Origin: Cerioporus squamosus
Taxonomy: Eukaryota > Basidiomycota > Agaricomycetes > Polyporales > Polyporaceae
NCBI GenBank assembly: GCA_022592435.1
Contig: JABYQS010000165.1
Coordinates: 1 to 64,000, forward strand
DNA: 64,000 nt
Direction of reading: 5' to 3'
Position numbers and translations under genes: made by a program. The first letter of the stretch is position 1, and each line of letters opens with the position of its first letter. A model generated the notes under the pieces. It did not search any database and was not told where the DNA came from. It worked only from the letters and a program-made list of their open reading frames with translations. Shown piece after piece: positions 24,562-36,568 of this stretch.

Positions 24562-26951
24562 CTACCCAACACCGCGTCTCGGCAACGAAATATATTCAGC
24601 GCTATCGACAACATGCCCGGGGTCCCGCTGCAGCGCCTCGTCGTCTTGGATCTGATGAACGAGCGCGTTGTACGCGTCCTGGATGCGGAACGCCATCGCC
24701 GTCGTCACAGGGAGGAACGCGTCGGTGTTGCGCTTCTTCGCCACGCACTTGTCGATGAAGACGCGGCCCAGGAACGCACGCTCCGGCGTGAGCTCCCCCC
24801 AGTACTCCTCGGGGATCTCGAGGTGCTCGTAGATGTCGAGCCGCGTGTCGAAGACGCTGCTCAGCGCGTCCTCGGCGACCTTGCCCTCGCTCAGGTCGAA
24901 AAGCCGCAGGAACGCAACCAGGTCCTCGATCGTCTCCTCGCTGACCTCCTTCTTCACGTTGCTCTTGCCGTCCTTGTCTTCCTTCTTCGACCCATCGTTG
25001 CGGACGACGTCGACCCAGTGTCCCAGGAGCTGCGCCGCCGCCGCCTTGACCGGGCCCTCGCGGTCGCCGAGGCCGTTGCGCACGATCATCTCTCGCTGTG
25101 CGATCGACAGCGCCTTCGGATGCGTGAACCCGATCGCGCCTGTCGAGCCCTCGTCCGGCGGCAGACAGAACTTCTCGAGCACGTTGCTATACACCATCTT
25201 GCGAATGCCACCGTCGACATCGCGCGAGCGCTCAAGGATGGGCGGGAGAGTAGCGGGACTGAGGGGGAGATTCTGAAGGATGGCGCGGCGGACATCCCTG
25301 CGGGCAAGGACAGAAGTCAGTATCGAGCGAGTAAGCACGGTTTGCAACGGGGTAGTCATGTGGCGGACTTGTGACTCCCTCCACATGTTTGGCGGTATAA
25401 TGTTTCCGGAACGAAGTACGCGCCCCATGAGTCGCTACACCTACACCACTTCTCGCAGATGTGGATTGTATGAACAACGACCCAACAACGCGATCGACGA
25501 GCAAACGCTCCTGTGTGACTCTGCCATGGGGCAACAAACCCTACGACTGAACGCAGAGCTGATCTTTCAAGTGTGGCGACTTCTATGGATCGCGGTCATC
25601 GTTCTCGAAGGAATCTGGTGCGACTCAATGTTAACCTGACGCTTGCGCACCGAAGAACCTGAGCTCAGTTCGCCCCCTGGGTCGACTTTGTATGACAGTT
25701 CACCGCGTGATCACCGCAGCCGCGAAGTCTGAACTGATAGTCACACCGTCCATGATCGCTGTCCTGCGATTCGTCATAGCTGCGAACGCGATTGCTGTCG
25801 TCACCATGAAGGCACTGAGGAAGTGGCAGCGTGGTAAACTTGACCACGGACGGTACAGTATCCAGTCCTTCATGAGAGAGATACGTATCATGCTGAGAGA
25901 CCATGAGGTGGCAAGGTGGAAATCTGGGGGTCCCCGTGCATCCGACCCCGCATCCTGGTGGCTGACGGCGACCAGGTTGCGGGTCGGCTTCGTATGCGGC
26001 TCCACACGCCACACGCCCCTGCAAAGGTACTGAACCTTCGTAGTGCCTAGGCGTGATAGAACGACAGCCAAGCGGATTGGAGATGCAGGAATGGGGTACG
26101 TATTCACGCCTCGTAGGGTAGGATTTGCACGGGCGGGTCGGGCGGGCGAGGAGTAGACATACAGTAGGAAAACTCACGGAGATGGATCACATGCTAGAGC
26201 TTCGAGTACAATATCAAGTATGGGCGTGTCGTCTTCGTCGAGCTCATCCAAGTCTTCTGTAAAGGATAGTTTGGATAGCGCCACCGCGGCCTGCGCGCGG
26301 ATGATTGCTTCCTTGTCTCGTAGGCGGTCGAGCAGGGTGGCGCGCAACCTCGCGTACAAGTCCTCGCTGTGAATGGTCAGTCGGCGGTCTCGTAGACGAA
26401 CGCTGCACGCACTCGATGGATCCAAAGTACACGATAGTGTCCGCTATGCACTGGCAGACGCGGAAACGAACGATCTTGTCCTTGGCGTTGCAGCCTTCGA
26501 GGAGGAAGCTGAGGAGCTGCGACAGGAAGCGTTCGGAGGTCGTGTCGTCGTCCTCATCCAGTCCGTTCTTCTGGCGCTCCTCCAGGCCTGCCGCAGCGTT
26601 CACGCAAGGTCACAGCGCGATATGGATAGACGCACCTTTCTCCGTAATGAACTTCGCGTACCCCGTCATGAACTTGATGCTCCGGTCCGCTACCGACGTG
26701 CCCTTCTTCAGCGGCAGCACGCGCAGCAGCATATCCGCAAACGCAGTCTCAAAGGCCTTCTCGCCGGTCAGCTTGTCGCTCTTGCCGCGCTGGACGGGCT
26801 CCTTGACGTTGGCGGCATCGGACTGGAGCTTGTAGAGGGCGATGTAGTTCTTCTGGTGGTTGGCGGCCGTGTTTTGGACCTGATCGAAGATCTTCGGAAG
26901 CGCACTCTTCAGCGACTCGAGGTCGAAGGGGGCGGCGGTGCGCGCGGGCAT
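24562..26951 (-). CDS. Truncated Cnd3, open copy C (471 residues)
   Basis: Exons 26951-26636, 26587-26413, 26366-26178 and 25297-24562 splice in frame to 471 residues. Roughly the first 451 match Cnd3 (MPARTAAPF... to EALQRDP). The last about 18 (GHVVDSAEYISLPRRGVG) come from the spacer, and the stop is at 24562-24564. All donors and acceptors of the complete gene are kept, although intron 3 (25298-26177) is 880 nt. The truncated product would keep the N-terminal HEAT repeats but lack the rest of the solenoid and the Cnd3 C-terminal domain. Expression is unknown. It may be an untranslated relic or a partial competitor for condensin partners; the second is speculation. Confidence 0.6.
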
Positions 26952-27183
26952 CCTGCCGGGAGGAGGGGGAGGAGGAGGTGGTGGTGGGAGAGACGAACAC
27001 GCGACGCGACGCGAACCACGGCGTCGCGTGTGACGCGTGACGCGTGTCTCACGTGCGCGCGTAACGTGGTGTGCAACGCCTCCTCCTTGCGGCTCCACCA
27101 CGCGCTCCTATGTCAGAGCTCGTCGACAGGATGGGCTGGGATCTCGCAGACGACCACGCTGACCGACTCTTGCTCGTCACTCC
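26952..27183. promoter_or_regulatory. Divergent promoter region, copy C
   Basis: This 232 bp between 26951 (minus start) and 27184 (plus start) appears identical to copy B. Confidence 0.55.
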
Positions 27184-27330
27184 ATGTCCTCGTCACAGCC
27201 AGCTGAGTCCTCCCGCCGTCGCCAGCCACGCCAGGACGACCGCGACGACGTCCAGGTCGCCCCCTACCTCACCCACGTCGTCGCACACCACGGCCAGCTC
27301 ACCCCAGCACGCAGGCAGAATCGGGAAGTC
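27184..27330 (+). pseudogene. RING-H2 gene 5' fragment, copy C
   Basis: It is identical to copy B at offset 9,603. It starts with MSSSQPAESSRRRQPRQ and runs into spacer sequence near 27330, without a RING domain. Confidence 0.8.
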
Positions 27331-27719
27331 GGAAGAGAAGATGCCCGTCACCTCGCCTATCGCGCTCCGCTCGCTCGCTCGCCCGTCTCCCTCCCGCAAG
27401 TCGTCGCGTCTGCTCTCTTCGCCTTCTCTCTCCCGTCTCTCACGGCCATCGTCTCGCACCTAGCCCGCCCGCCTCTCTCTGCTAGTCCGCAAGCTCTCTT
27501 GGAGCATACACCCGCCGTCCGACGCAGCCGCAGGTCGCTCTTCCTTCGCGTAGGGATGGATTCATTGCATGTACCGTACAGTGAGCTGTCTAATATACGT
27601 TCTCTTCACTACACACTTCCCGCTCCCGTCCTGGCGCGCATCCTCCCGCACCTGCACGTCCAGCGACCATGCGCTTTCTCTCGTGAGTTCCCCTCTCGTG
27701 CCAACTGTTCCTGAACCCC

Positions 27720-30700
27720 GCCGCCAAGCGCGAGCACGACGCGGCTCTCACTGCAACACCTCAGTACTCGCTGCAGCTCACCTGTACGTCTACTCGCCTC
27801 CTACTTCTTGCTTTCCGTGCTCACGCTCCCCTCAAGACTGCAAGTCGCCCGCCTCCATTCTCGTCTCCGTCTGTGCAGTCCGCCCTCGACTGCAAGCGTC
27901 GCATCCGAGTGGCGCCAAATCGCGCACGTCGCGCTTCTGCCCGGAGCCAGTCTCAACGTACTTAGTCTCCCATCCTCGCGCTTGCGTCTACGCCCGACGT
28001 GAACGAGCCCACTACCCCAGGCGCATCAATGCGAAAGGTAAGTCGCTCGCGCGTGTCTGCAGTGCCTATCTGAGCTCATGCACGCTTCTCCGCCTCGCAG
28101 CAACCACTCACCGCATCCCACAGCCAGGCTCGCATCTCCCCGAGACCGTCCGCGGGCACTCTGCAAGCGTCCGGGAGCTCCGCGACCGCGTCACCACCAC
28201 CAGTCTCGTCGCAACTGCAGGCGTCGCCATGTTCTTCGCGGACAGCTCGGACGGACGCGGGCGCACTCGTACCAGAGTCGCGTCATTATAGCGCGTCGAC
28301 GCGTCTCGCGGACGGGCGATCTCATCTCGTGGCGCCGCGAACCGACCAGCTCGAGGACAGTTCGGCCGCCTCCGTCACGCTGAAGACCGGACACGACGAG
28401 CTCGGGTAAGACACGAGCGTGCAGAAGCGCGTGGACGCGTCAAATCCCAGTCTGTCCCGGGGCGCACGCTGGACGCTAGTGCTCGCCGCGACGCCGACGC
28501 GCGGTCGGCACTTCACCGTGCTCCAGAGCTGCCGAGCGCAGACTGTGGACACTTGGATGCGCGTACGATGCCGCGCTTTGTCGCTCCTCCGACAGGACGA
28601 CTGCCTCGCCCACAGCGCAGTGTCAGGGGCTCGGAGACATGTGCGACAATGCTGGAGCGGACGATAAGCTCCCCCGGAACGCGAGCACTGGGACGACACT
28701 CACCGGCGACGCGACCTCGGTCAGCCGCTCGGGATGCTCGAGCTTGTCGGTGGAGATGGTATCTTGAGGTTCGACTGCTATACGGTCGTCAGTAGACCGG
28801 CCCAGGCTTCGAACGCGAACGCACGACGCCACACCTGTCGTGTCCCAGTCTCCATCACGGCAGGTGAGTGCCCGGTCTTAGAGCTGCTCTATCGACCCTA
28901 CCCGAACTCAGAGTCAGCTCCGGACAACAAGTCGGCTGTCGCGCACCGTTTCTCGTCCGGCCAGTACGCCCGGGCCTCCGAAGTAAAGTGCGTCGATCAC
29001 CGACCTCGAGCATGCGTCGGCGCCGCGAGCGACGAACGGCTGCGCGCAGCGGTAACGAATCAGCGCACACACGGACTATCCGCACCGAAGCCGACACACC
29101 TTAGGTCGGGCCTGGTGCGGACAGAGCCAGGACAGCCTCATCACGCCAGCAGTCCCGGAGCTGCGGTGAAGCTTCCTGCTCGTCGATATCCGAGTCCACC
29201 TCGTCAGCGTCCTGGGAGGAAAGCTCTGTGAGTAACTCTCCGCATCCGGGTCCCGGCCACTCAGTCTGTAGCTAACACGAACGATGCAAGCGAGCGCGAA
29301 CGTGCTCAGATAGCGCACTCGAAAGCTCGTCACGACACTCACCGACGACAAGCCACTCAAGAAACGTCCGAACTTGTCGGTTGCGGGGCGTGTCCCCGGC
29401 AACCCAACTCTACGCAGTCATCAGCGGGTCAGATCGCCCGGAAACGTGAATACGGACGCAAAACGTACCTGTCTCGGCAGACGTGTTCGCGGTGAGTGCC
29501 GGATCTTCGTGCTGTCCCGAGACCGAGCTATGCGAGCTTCCAGCCGGCGGCGTCGTCGTCTTCCAAAGTTCCCTCTCCGCGCCTGGCAGGGCGAAACTCG
29601 AAACTCGTCCGGCCAACGCGCCGTTCCGAAGCGACTCGGAAGTGCCAGTGCGTCGATGCCCGACCGCGAGTCCGTCTGGACGTCTCGGCGCATCGAACCT
29701 CTCGTTCGAGCGGGCTGCGGTGCAACATGCTGAGCACACACGGACTCGGACTATCAGAACTGAACACGACCCCACCCGAAGCCAGCCGGACACGACAGCT
29801 CCCGGTGCGCGGAGATTCCGGACGGCATCTGGCTGTTCCAGAACAGCCATAGAGGTCTGAGGCGTCGGTATTCTGGACGGGAAGATCTGTGAGTGGCTCG
29901 TCGCACCTCGCATCTAATCCGTACCGGGCACTTACTACTGTAGTCTGCCGGCGCGAACCAAGGACCGGGACTGAAGTGCGACGCGACACGCACGCTATCG
30001 CACGGGCTCGCGAAGTCGCTCTTGCGTCGGGTGCCGGAAACACGTAGCAGAAGGTGGCGCATCGCGGGCCTGCCAACGATGGACTCGGGGATGCGGATGC
30101 TGCGCAGATCGGGATGCTGCACGTCGTTCAGTAAGTATGTCTTTCACCTCTGGCGGACACACCGGGTGACCGACGTACCTCCGACCTTCCGGATTGCTGT
30201 CGTAGCGACCGGTTGAGCCGTGTCGTGTGGCAGCGAGCCGGGACATCTCGGTGATTCCAGACTCCCGGCAGGCGGCGAGGACGACTTCGGACAGCTTGCG
30301 ATACCTACAGTCGACCTCGCGCACTGCGCGTACCTGCGCCGTGGTTGCACCGTGTCCGACTCGAGCTCCGCGGCCTCGAGATCGCGTGCGGCACAGTCGG
30401 GAGGCGAGGGACGCTCGAGTTCGAGTCCTCCGGCGGACGCAGTCTGGACACTGGAACGCGTGAGTTAATATTCGCGTGTAGCAACACTGGCAGAACGAGC
30501 ACAGACTCACTGTCTGTTTAGCGTGCCTCGAATGTCGAGCTCAAACGGAAGCATGTCGATCTGCATGGGCATGCTGTCAGTAGTAGTAGCGACAAGGCAA
30601 TGAGATTGAAAGCACTGTGAACGGACTGATGTATGTCCCCCGACCGATCCTGGATGTCCCGCCAGCTTGGGCACAGCAACTCTGCTAAGGTGCCAAGTCA

Positions 30701-31060
30701 GCTACAAGAAGCGTGAGCAAGCGGTATGAACAGAAGAGAACGACACCGAGTTCAAGTGGCGTACCTGAAAGAACTCGACTCCGGTCAAGGTGCCGGCGAG
30801 TTGAATAAGAGCAGGTTTACAAGCGCGAGCGGTCGCTGTACCTGTGTGCTGAATACCATAGACTAGCGTCAATAACCGCATCGAAGAATACCCGAGAGGC
30901 CGTGCTCACCATTGGCATGTGGAAGTTTGGGCGATTCGGACCCGGCCTCGCAGAGTGTCCGACAGAGAGCATGGCGGGAGCGGCGGCGGCGCGATAGTGA
31001 CACAAAGACTCGCAGTACAGTCAGTAGCGGTAGACAAGGGAGTCTGACCACAGTGAGGTC
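27720..31060 (-). pseudogene. Unrecognised spliced gene-like region in spacer, copy C (best preserved)
   Basis: This copy shows the clearest coding signal. A 60 nt intron at 30451-30510 has donor GTGAGT, a TTAAC branch-like site and acceptor TTCCAG, and joins TDSMPMQIDMLPFELDIRGT to VQTASAGGLELERPSPPDC in one frame. A second intron fits at 30117-30178 (GTACGT...ATGCAG). Further down are exon-like stretches IPTPQTSMAVLEQPDAVRNL (near 29850), GDTPRNRQVRTFLEWLVV (near 29360), DADEVDSDIDEQEASPQLWD (near 29190) and HGDACSCDETGGGDAVAELP (near 28230). Copies differ by in-frame indels of 3 and 12 bp in exons. I recognise no family. A TAG lies between two of the exon-like stretches, so intactness is unproven. 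Confidence 0.45.
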
Positions 31061-31959
31061 AGAGAAGTGTTGGAAGGAGGAGGACTGGGTGTTGGTCAGA
31101 ACAAAGGAACGGGCGGGTACTTGTACACATTCTGGTCGGCCCCAGACCCCCGGGGCGCAGTGCAGCGCGTACAAACAGTTGGCATACGCTGCACCGGCAC
31201 GGGGAGAGACGGTGGGGACTCATGGACTTGCGAGCCAATCGAGGTGCGACACGGAGGGAAAGTGCGAACTTGCGCTCGGAGAATTGGGAGTTCCAAGCGC
31301 AAGAAGATGTTTCATGGAAAATAGACAGTCTTGGCGCATGCCGCTTATATGGGCGCTCCGTTTTGCATCAACGAGGGCGGCCGATGCTTGACGTGGAGGA
31401 TCGGGGATGCAGGGGATGCGGGAGCACCTTCGGAAAGCAAGAGGCTCGCCTGCGAGTATCTCCACATTTGCGCAACATGAACAGATAGCGAGAGCCTCAG
31501 TAGTTGATTTATGTGACCTACTTGAGCGCTAGAGCATGCCACGACGCACATGCCAAAGACACCGTCAGTTAGGTCGGGAGGATAGATCGATTGCGCACCA
31601 CATAGAAGATTGACAAGATATCCAGCTTTCCGATGTTTCTGGAAATTGTGATGAGTTGGAAGGCTTCCAAATTAGCGGTAGCATTGTATACTTATATGTA
31701 GTATCAAAGCCAGAAGTATCGCGGGCCAAGCTCCAGAGTGCAGCGGGAGCGGACGAGCGGCTGCGAACAGCTCAGATCCAGATCTGAGCATCCGGCGTAG
31801 TGGTGGAAGCGCTCAGTGTCGGCTCCTTTCTGCAGCTTCCTCTCACGCTCTGCACCGTTTCCAGTGAAGATTCACTTGAGTTCTGCATCCCTACCTGTTG
31901 TGCTGTGCTAAAAATGAGCCTTTGAGCCATCTGAACCTCCTCTGCACATCCTGTCAATA

Positions 31960-33725
31960 ATGATCTTGAATCTCGAGCCTCGGGAGTCGGGCGTCAGTGG
32001 CTTCCGCGACCCCTCGGGGAATATCGATGAGGTAGCACAGACAGGTCGCAGAGGTATCGGTACTCCTGAGCTTCTACTGAAGGCTTACTCATGTGAGCTG
32101 AATGCTCCAGGTAAGAGTCTTGGCCCGTCTGCTTATTTTCCAGACATCACATAATTCTTGACCTGCCACATTGCTGGCATTGAACTGCCAAGCCGAGAGC
32201 TCTACAGTTTACTAACAAGTACTCAGGCAGATGGCTGCTGCAATAGTTCAGAGCGTTGAGCGGAGCGGTAAGGACATATATGATATCAGTGTCACTACAT
32301 ATCCGATATCAGCGCTCAGGTAAGTAGGCGACGTGCTTCACCCTAAGCGAGGTACTCTCTGCGATAAGAGCAGACTACTTCACCGGAGAGACGGACAAGA
32401 TCACCGGTCGGAGATTGTCGGTAGAGGTTCTGACAAACATGGCTCTCCAATGCCAGCTCACCATGGTATGCGGGACGAGCCCAAGCCCCCAAGGTCATCC
32501 CACATCCTGTCTCAGAGTCGTTCAGCTTCCCACCGATCCTCATGCACGCATTCTAAGGCTCTCGCACAACTGCACAAGCTCATTTGAGCGACTAGTCCAT
32601 CATGCCCTTGATTGATGCCGCCAGTAAGCTGGACATACTGCAAGTATATCCACCGGTGAGCACCTTTCCCTTACATACAGAGAGCCGGAAAGACCGCGCA
32701 ATCATATCAATGCGCACAGGCTTCCGAAATCCCATTCACATCCTACTGAGGATGCCCGGCACTCAGTCCTCTTCCTCATCTTCTCGCGAGTCGCTCGCAG
32801 TGACCTACCATCTGCAACCTAGCTCTTTTGAGGCTCGGAATGCGGGCTTGTGCCGTGCGGACTCCGGAGCGAGCACATGGCTCCGATGCCAGTCTCTACG
32901 GGGAGTTCTGACCGGCCGTCCTGCAGAAGAGCTTGCGACGAAGCAGGCAGAGACCACCAGTGGTCAGTTTGTTTGTTATATGACAGCATTACCATATACT
33001 CACCGCTCAACGCTCGTGACGCAGTCCGCAAGACTCGAGATTCACAAAACTGTGCATGTCGGGTATGAGACCGCTCCATGCGCGTGTGGTGAGTCTTGTC
33101 ATCCGAAGCTTTGAGTCGAGTTCACGAGTTTCCATGATCGGTTTCCACCGTAACGACGGTGTCCGGCTCAAAGAAGCCAGCAAAGCAGCAGCCGGAGGGC
33201 AGGCAGTCATACAGCGGTACCCGGGGGTTTTGACGGGACAGCTAGAGGGCGAGCAGCTATCGGTGGACCGGGAAGGTGCGCTTCAGTGGGTCTGCAGAGC
33301 CGTAGGCGACTTACCTCGCATCTACGGGGATAGGGCTTCATACGGAGGTCAGCACGCAATGGAAGTCAGCATGCAACAGAAGCCAGCGGGACGAGGACAA
33401 ATCGATTCAGGACATTCCTGGGTGAGCACTCGAGATAGATCTATGTATGCCACATGGTCCTGACCCGTTGCCTGCGCTCCGAACCCCATATGCTCGAGAA
33501 GGTGCGCCAGCAAACGACGTCTCGAGAGCTCCAGCCTGAACCGGAGCCTAGCATGCGTATGTGCAGACTGCTCATCCTACCGCTCTGTATCGCAGACTCA
33601 CCAATATGCGTAGCATCGTGCGCAGGTGGCCGGATAGCCGGTACGTACCGACCTTCGGGTGTTGTTCGAGTACGTACCTGACTTATTTCGCGCTAGAACT
33701 TACTGAGCAGCGTGGATTTAACTGA
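31960..33725 (+). pseudogene. Second unrecognised spliced gene-like region in spacer, copy C
   Basis: It starts with MILNLEPRESGVSGFRDP at 31960 and ends that exon at GTAAGAG (32111). MPLIDAASKLDILQ at 32602 and the following block are identical to copy A. The long exon-like stretch QAVIQRYPGVLTGQLEGEQL begins near 33200 and ends at a GTGAGC donor at 33422, followed by RQQTTSRELQPEPEPS. It is divergent from the minus-strand gene-like region, with about 0.9 kb between them. No domain or family was recognised. Confidence 0.38.
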
Positions 33726-34181
33726 GTGTAAGGTACGTGTTGCTTACCTGCGCTCTCCGTATGCCAGAGCTACCCCGTTTCTCCTAGAGGTCGCTGAAGA
33801 CGTACAGAGCAGGTCGGGTTGTCGAGTGCGCGGAGACGATGGTGGCAGAAGGCAAGAGGCGTCGAGCACAGGATTGCGTCAAGACGAGCACATAGGCGCC
33901 CATGCTCGTCCGAGTGCAGGGACCGTTTTCTGGGCAGGTTTGGCAGGCGGGCCTTGGAGAGAAAGGCGTAGAATACGAGTCTCATCTCTGTACTAGATAG
34001 CTCTGAATACATCCCACTGCCCGGCCGGAGCTGTCCCGCGAAGTCCCCGCAAATGCACACCATGTCCCCCTTGTCGAGTGCTCTCCGCCCCCAGAGTGTC
34101 CTCTACCCCCCAACACGCTCTGAGACAAGTGATCGATCTGGGAGATTCTCGCCAGGATCTCCCACATACACGGACACGAGG

Positions 34182-36568
34182 CTACCCAACACCGCGTCTC
34201 GGCAACGAAATATATTCAGCGCTATCGACAACATGCCCGGGGTCCCGCTGCAGCGCCTCGTCGTCTTGGATCTGTTGAACGAGCGCGTTGTACGCGTCCT
34301 GGATGCGGAACGCCATCGCCGTCGTCACAGGGAGGAACGCGTCGGTGTTGCGCTTCTTCACCACACACTTGTCGATGAAGACGCGGCCCAGGAACGCACG
34401 CTCCGGCGTGAGCTCCCCCCAGTACTCCTCGGGGATCTCGAGGTGCTCGTAGATGTCGAGCCGCGTGTCGAAGACGCTGCTCAGCGCGTCCTCGGCGACC
34501 TTGCCCTCGCTCAGGTCGAAAAGCCGCAGGAACGCAACCAGGTCCTCGATCGTCTCCTCGCTGACCTCCTTCTTCACGTTGCTCTTGCCGTCCTTGTCTT
34601 CCTTCTTCGACCCATCGTTGCGGACGACGTCGACCCAGTGACCCAGGAGCTGCGCCGCCGCTGCCTTGACCGGGCCCTCGCGGTCGCCGAGGCCGTTGCG
34701 CACGATCATCTCTCGCTGTGCGATCGACAGCGCCTTCGGATGCGTGAAGCCGATCGCGCCCGTCGAGCCCTCGTCTGGCGGCAGACAGAACTTCTCGAGC
34801 ACGTTGCTGTACACCATCTTGCGAATGCCGCCGTCGACATCGCGCGAGCGCTCAAGGATGGGCGGGAGAGTAGCGGGACTGAGGGGGAGATTCTGAAGGA
34901 TGGCGCGGCGGACATCCCTGCGGGCAAGGACGAAAGTCAGTATCGAGCGAGTAAGCGGGTTTGCAACGGGGTAGTCATGTGGCGGACTTGTGACTCCCTC
35001 CACATGTTTGGCGGTATAATGTTTCCGGAACGAAGTACGCGCCCCATGAGTCGCTACACCTACACCACTTCTCGCAGATGTGGATTGTATGAACAACGAC
35101 CCAACAACGCGATCGACGAGCAAACGCTCCTGTGTGACTCTGCCATGGGGCAACAAACCCTACGACTGAACGCAGAGCTGATCTTTCAAATGTGGCGACT
35201 TCTATGGATCGCGGTCATCGTTCTCGAAGGAATCCGGTGCGACTCAATGTCAACCTGACGCTTGCGCACCGAAGAACCTGAGCTCAGTTCGCCCCCATGG
35301 AGTCGACTTTGTATGACAGTTCACCGCGTGATCACCGCAGCCGCGAAGTCTGAGCTGATAGTCACACCGTCCATGATCGCTGTCCTGCGATTCGTCATAG
35401 CTGCGAACGCGATTGCTGTCGTCACCATGAAGGCACTGAGGAAGTGGCAGCGTGGTAAAGTTGACCACGGTACAGTATCCAGTCCTTCATGAGAGAGATA
35501 CGTATCATGCTGAGAGACCATGAGGTGGCAAGGTGGAAATCTGGGGGTCCCCGTGCATCCGACCCCGCATCCTGGTGGCTGACGGCGACCAGGTTGCGGG
35601 TCGGCTTCGTATGCGGCTCCACACGCCACACGCCCCTGCAAAGGTACTGAACCGTCGTAGTGCCTAGGCGTGATAAAACGGCAGCCAAGCGGATTGGAGA
35701 TGCAGGAATGGGGTACGTATTCACGCCTCGTAGGGTAGGATTTGCACGGGCGGGTCGGGCGGGCGAGGAGTAGACATACAGTAGGAAAACTCACGGAGAT
35801 GGATCACATGCTAGAGCTTCGAGTACAATATCAAGTATGGGCGTGTCGTCTTCGTCGAGCTCATCCAAGTCTTCTGTGAAGGATAGTTTGGATAGCGCCA
35901 CCGCGGCCTGCGCGCGGATGATTGCTTCCTTGTCTCGTAGGCGGTCGAGCAGGGTGGCGCGCAACCTCGCGTACAAGTCCTCGCTGTAAACGATCAGTCC
36001 GCGTTCTCGTAGACGAACGCTGCACGCACTCGATGGATCCAAAGTACACGATAGTGTCCGCTATGCACTGGCAGACGCGGAAGCGCACAATCTTGTCCTT
36101 GGCGTTGCAGCCTTCGAGGAGGAAGCTGAGGAGCTGCGACAGGAAGCGTTCGGAGGTCGTGTCGTCGTCCTCGTCCAGTCCATTCTTCTGGCGCTCTTCC
36201 AAGCCTGCAGCAGCGTTCACGCATTGTCACGACACGATAGAGACGGACGCACCTTTCTCCGTGATGAACTTCGCGTAGCCCGTCATGAACTTGATGCTCC
36301 GGTCCGCTACCGACGTGCCCTTCTTGAGAGGCAGCACGCGCAGCAGCATATCCGCAAACGCGGTCTCAAAAGCCTTCTCGCCGGTGAGCTTGTCGCTCTT
36401 GCCGCGCTGGACGGGCTCCTTGACGTTGGCGGCATCGGACTGGAGCTTGTAGAGGGCGATGTAGTTCTTCTGGTGGTTGGCGGCCGTGTTCTGGACCTGA
36501 TCGAAGATCTTCGGAAGCGCACTCTTCAGCGACTCGAGGTCGAAGGGTGCGGCGGTGCGCGCGGGCAT
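34182..36568 (-). CDS. Truncated Cnd3, open copy D (471 residues)
   Basis: Exons 36568-36253, 36204-36030, 35983-35795 and 34917-34182 splice in frame to 471 residues with the same spacer-encoded tail as copy C. Intron 3 (34918-35794) is 877 nt. Some exon and splice-site bases (for example around 35984-36024) match the complete gene in unit A rather than B and C. This copy is head-to-head with the only complete RING gene, so it occupies the site expected for the ancestral cnd3 promoter partner. It lacks everything after about residue 451. Confidence 0.6.

Larger units (their letters stand above)
15020..24621. repeat. Array unit B (9,602 bp)
   Basis: The unit begins where spacer A joins the cnd3 fragment (GTCCCGCTGCAGCGCC at 15020) and ends at the identical junction at 24622. 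It contains a truncated and frameshifted cnd3 fragment, the divergent promoter, the RING 5' fragment and spacer B. Its first part matches unit C base for base at a constant offset of 9,603. Confidence 0.92.
24622..34241. repeat. Array unit C (9,620 bp)
   Basis: It is bounded by the same spacer/cnd3 junction at 24622 and 34242. Its left part is identical or nearly identical to unit B. Small differences begin around 27670, with indels from about 29510 onward. Confidence 0.92.

Noticed and set aside
24280..25374. Long plus-strand ORF of 364 codons, and its 401-codon counterpart at 34053-35258
   Set aside because: They lie antisense to cnd3 exon 4. Their residues mirror the minus-strand coding frame, and the conserved protein is clearly on the minus strand.
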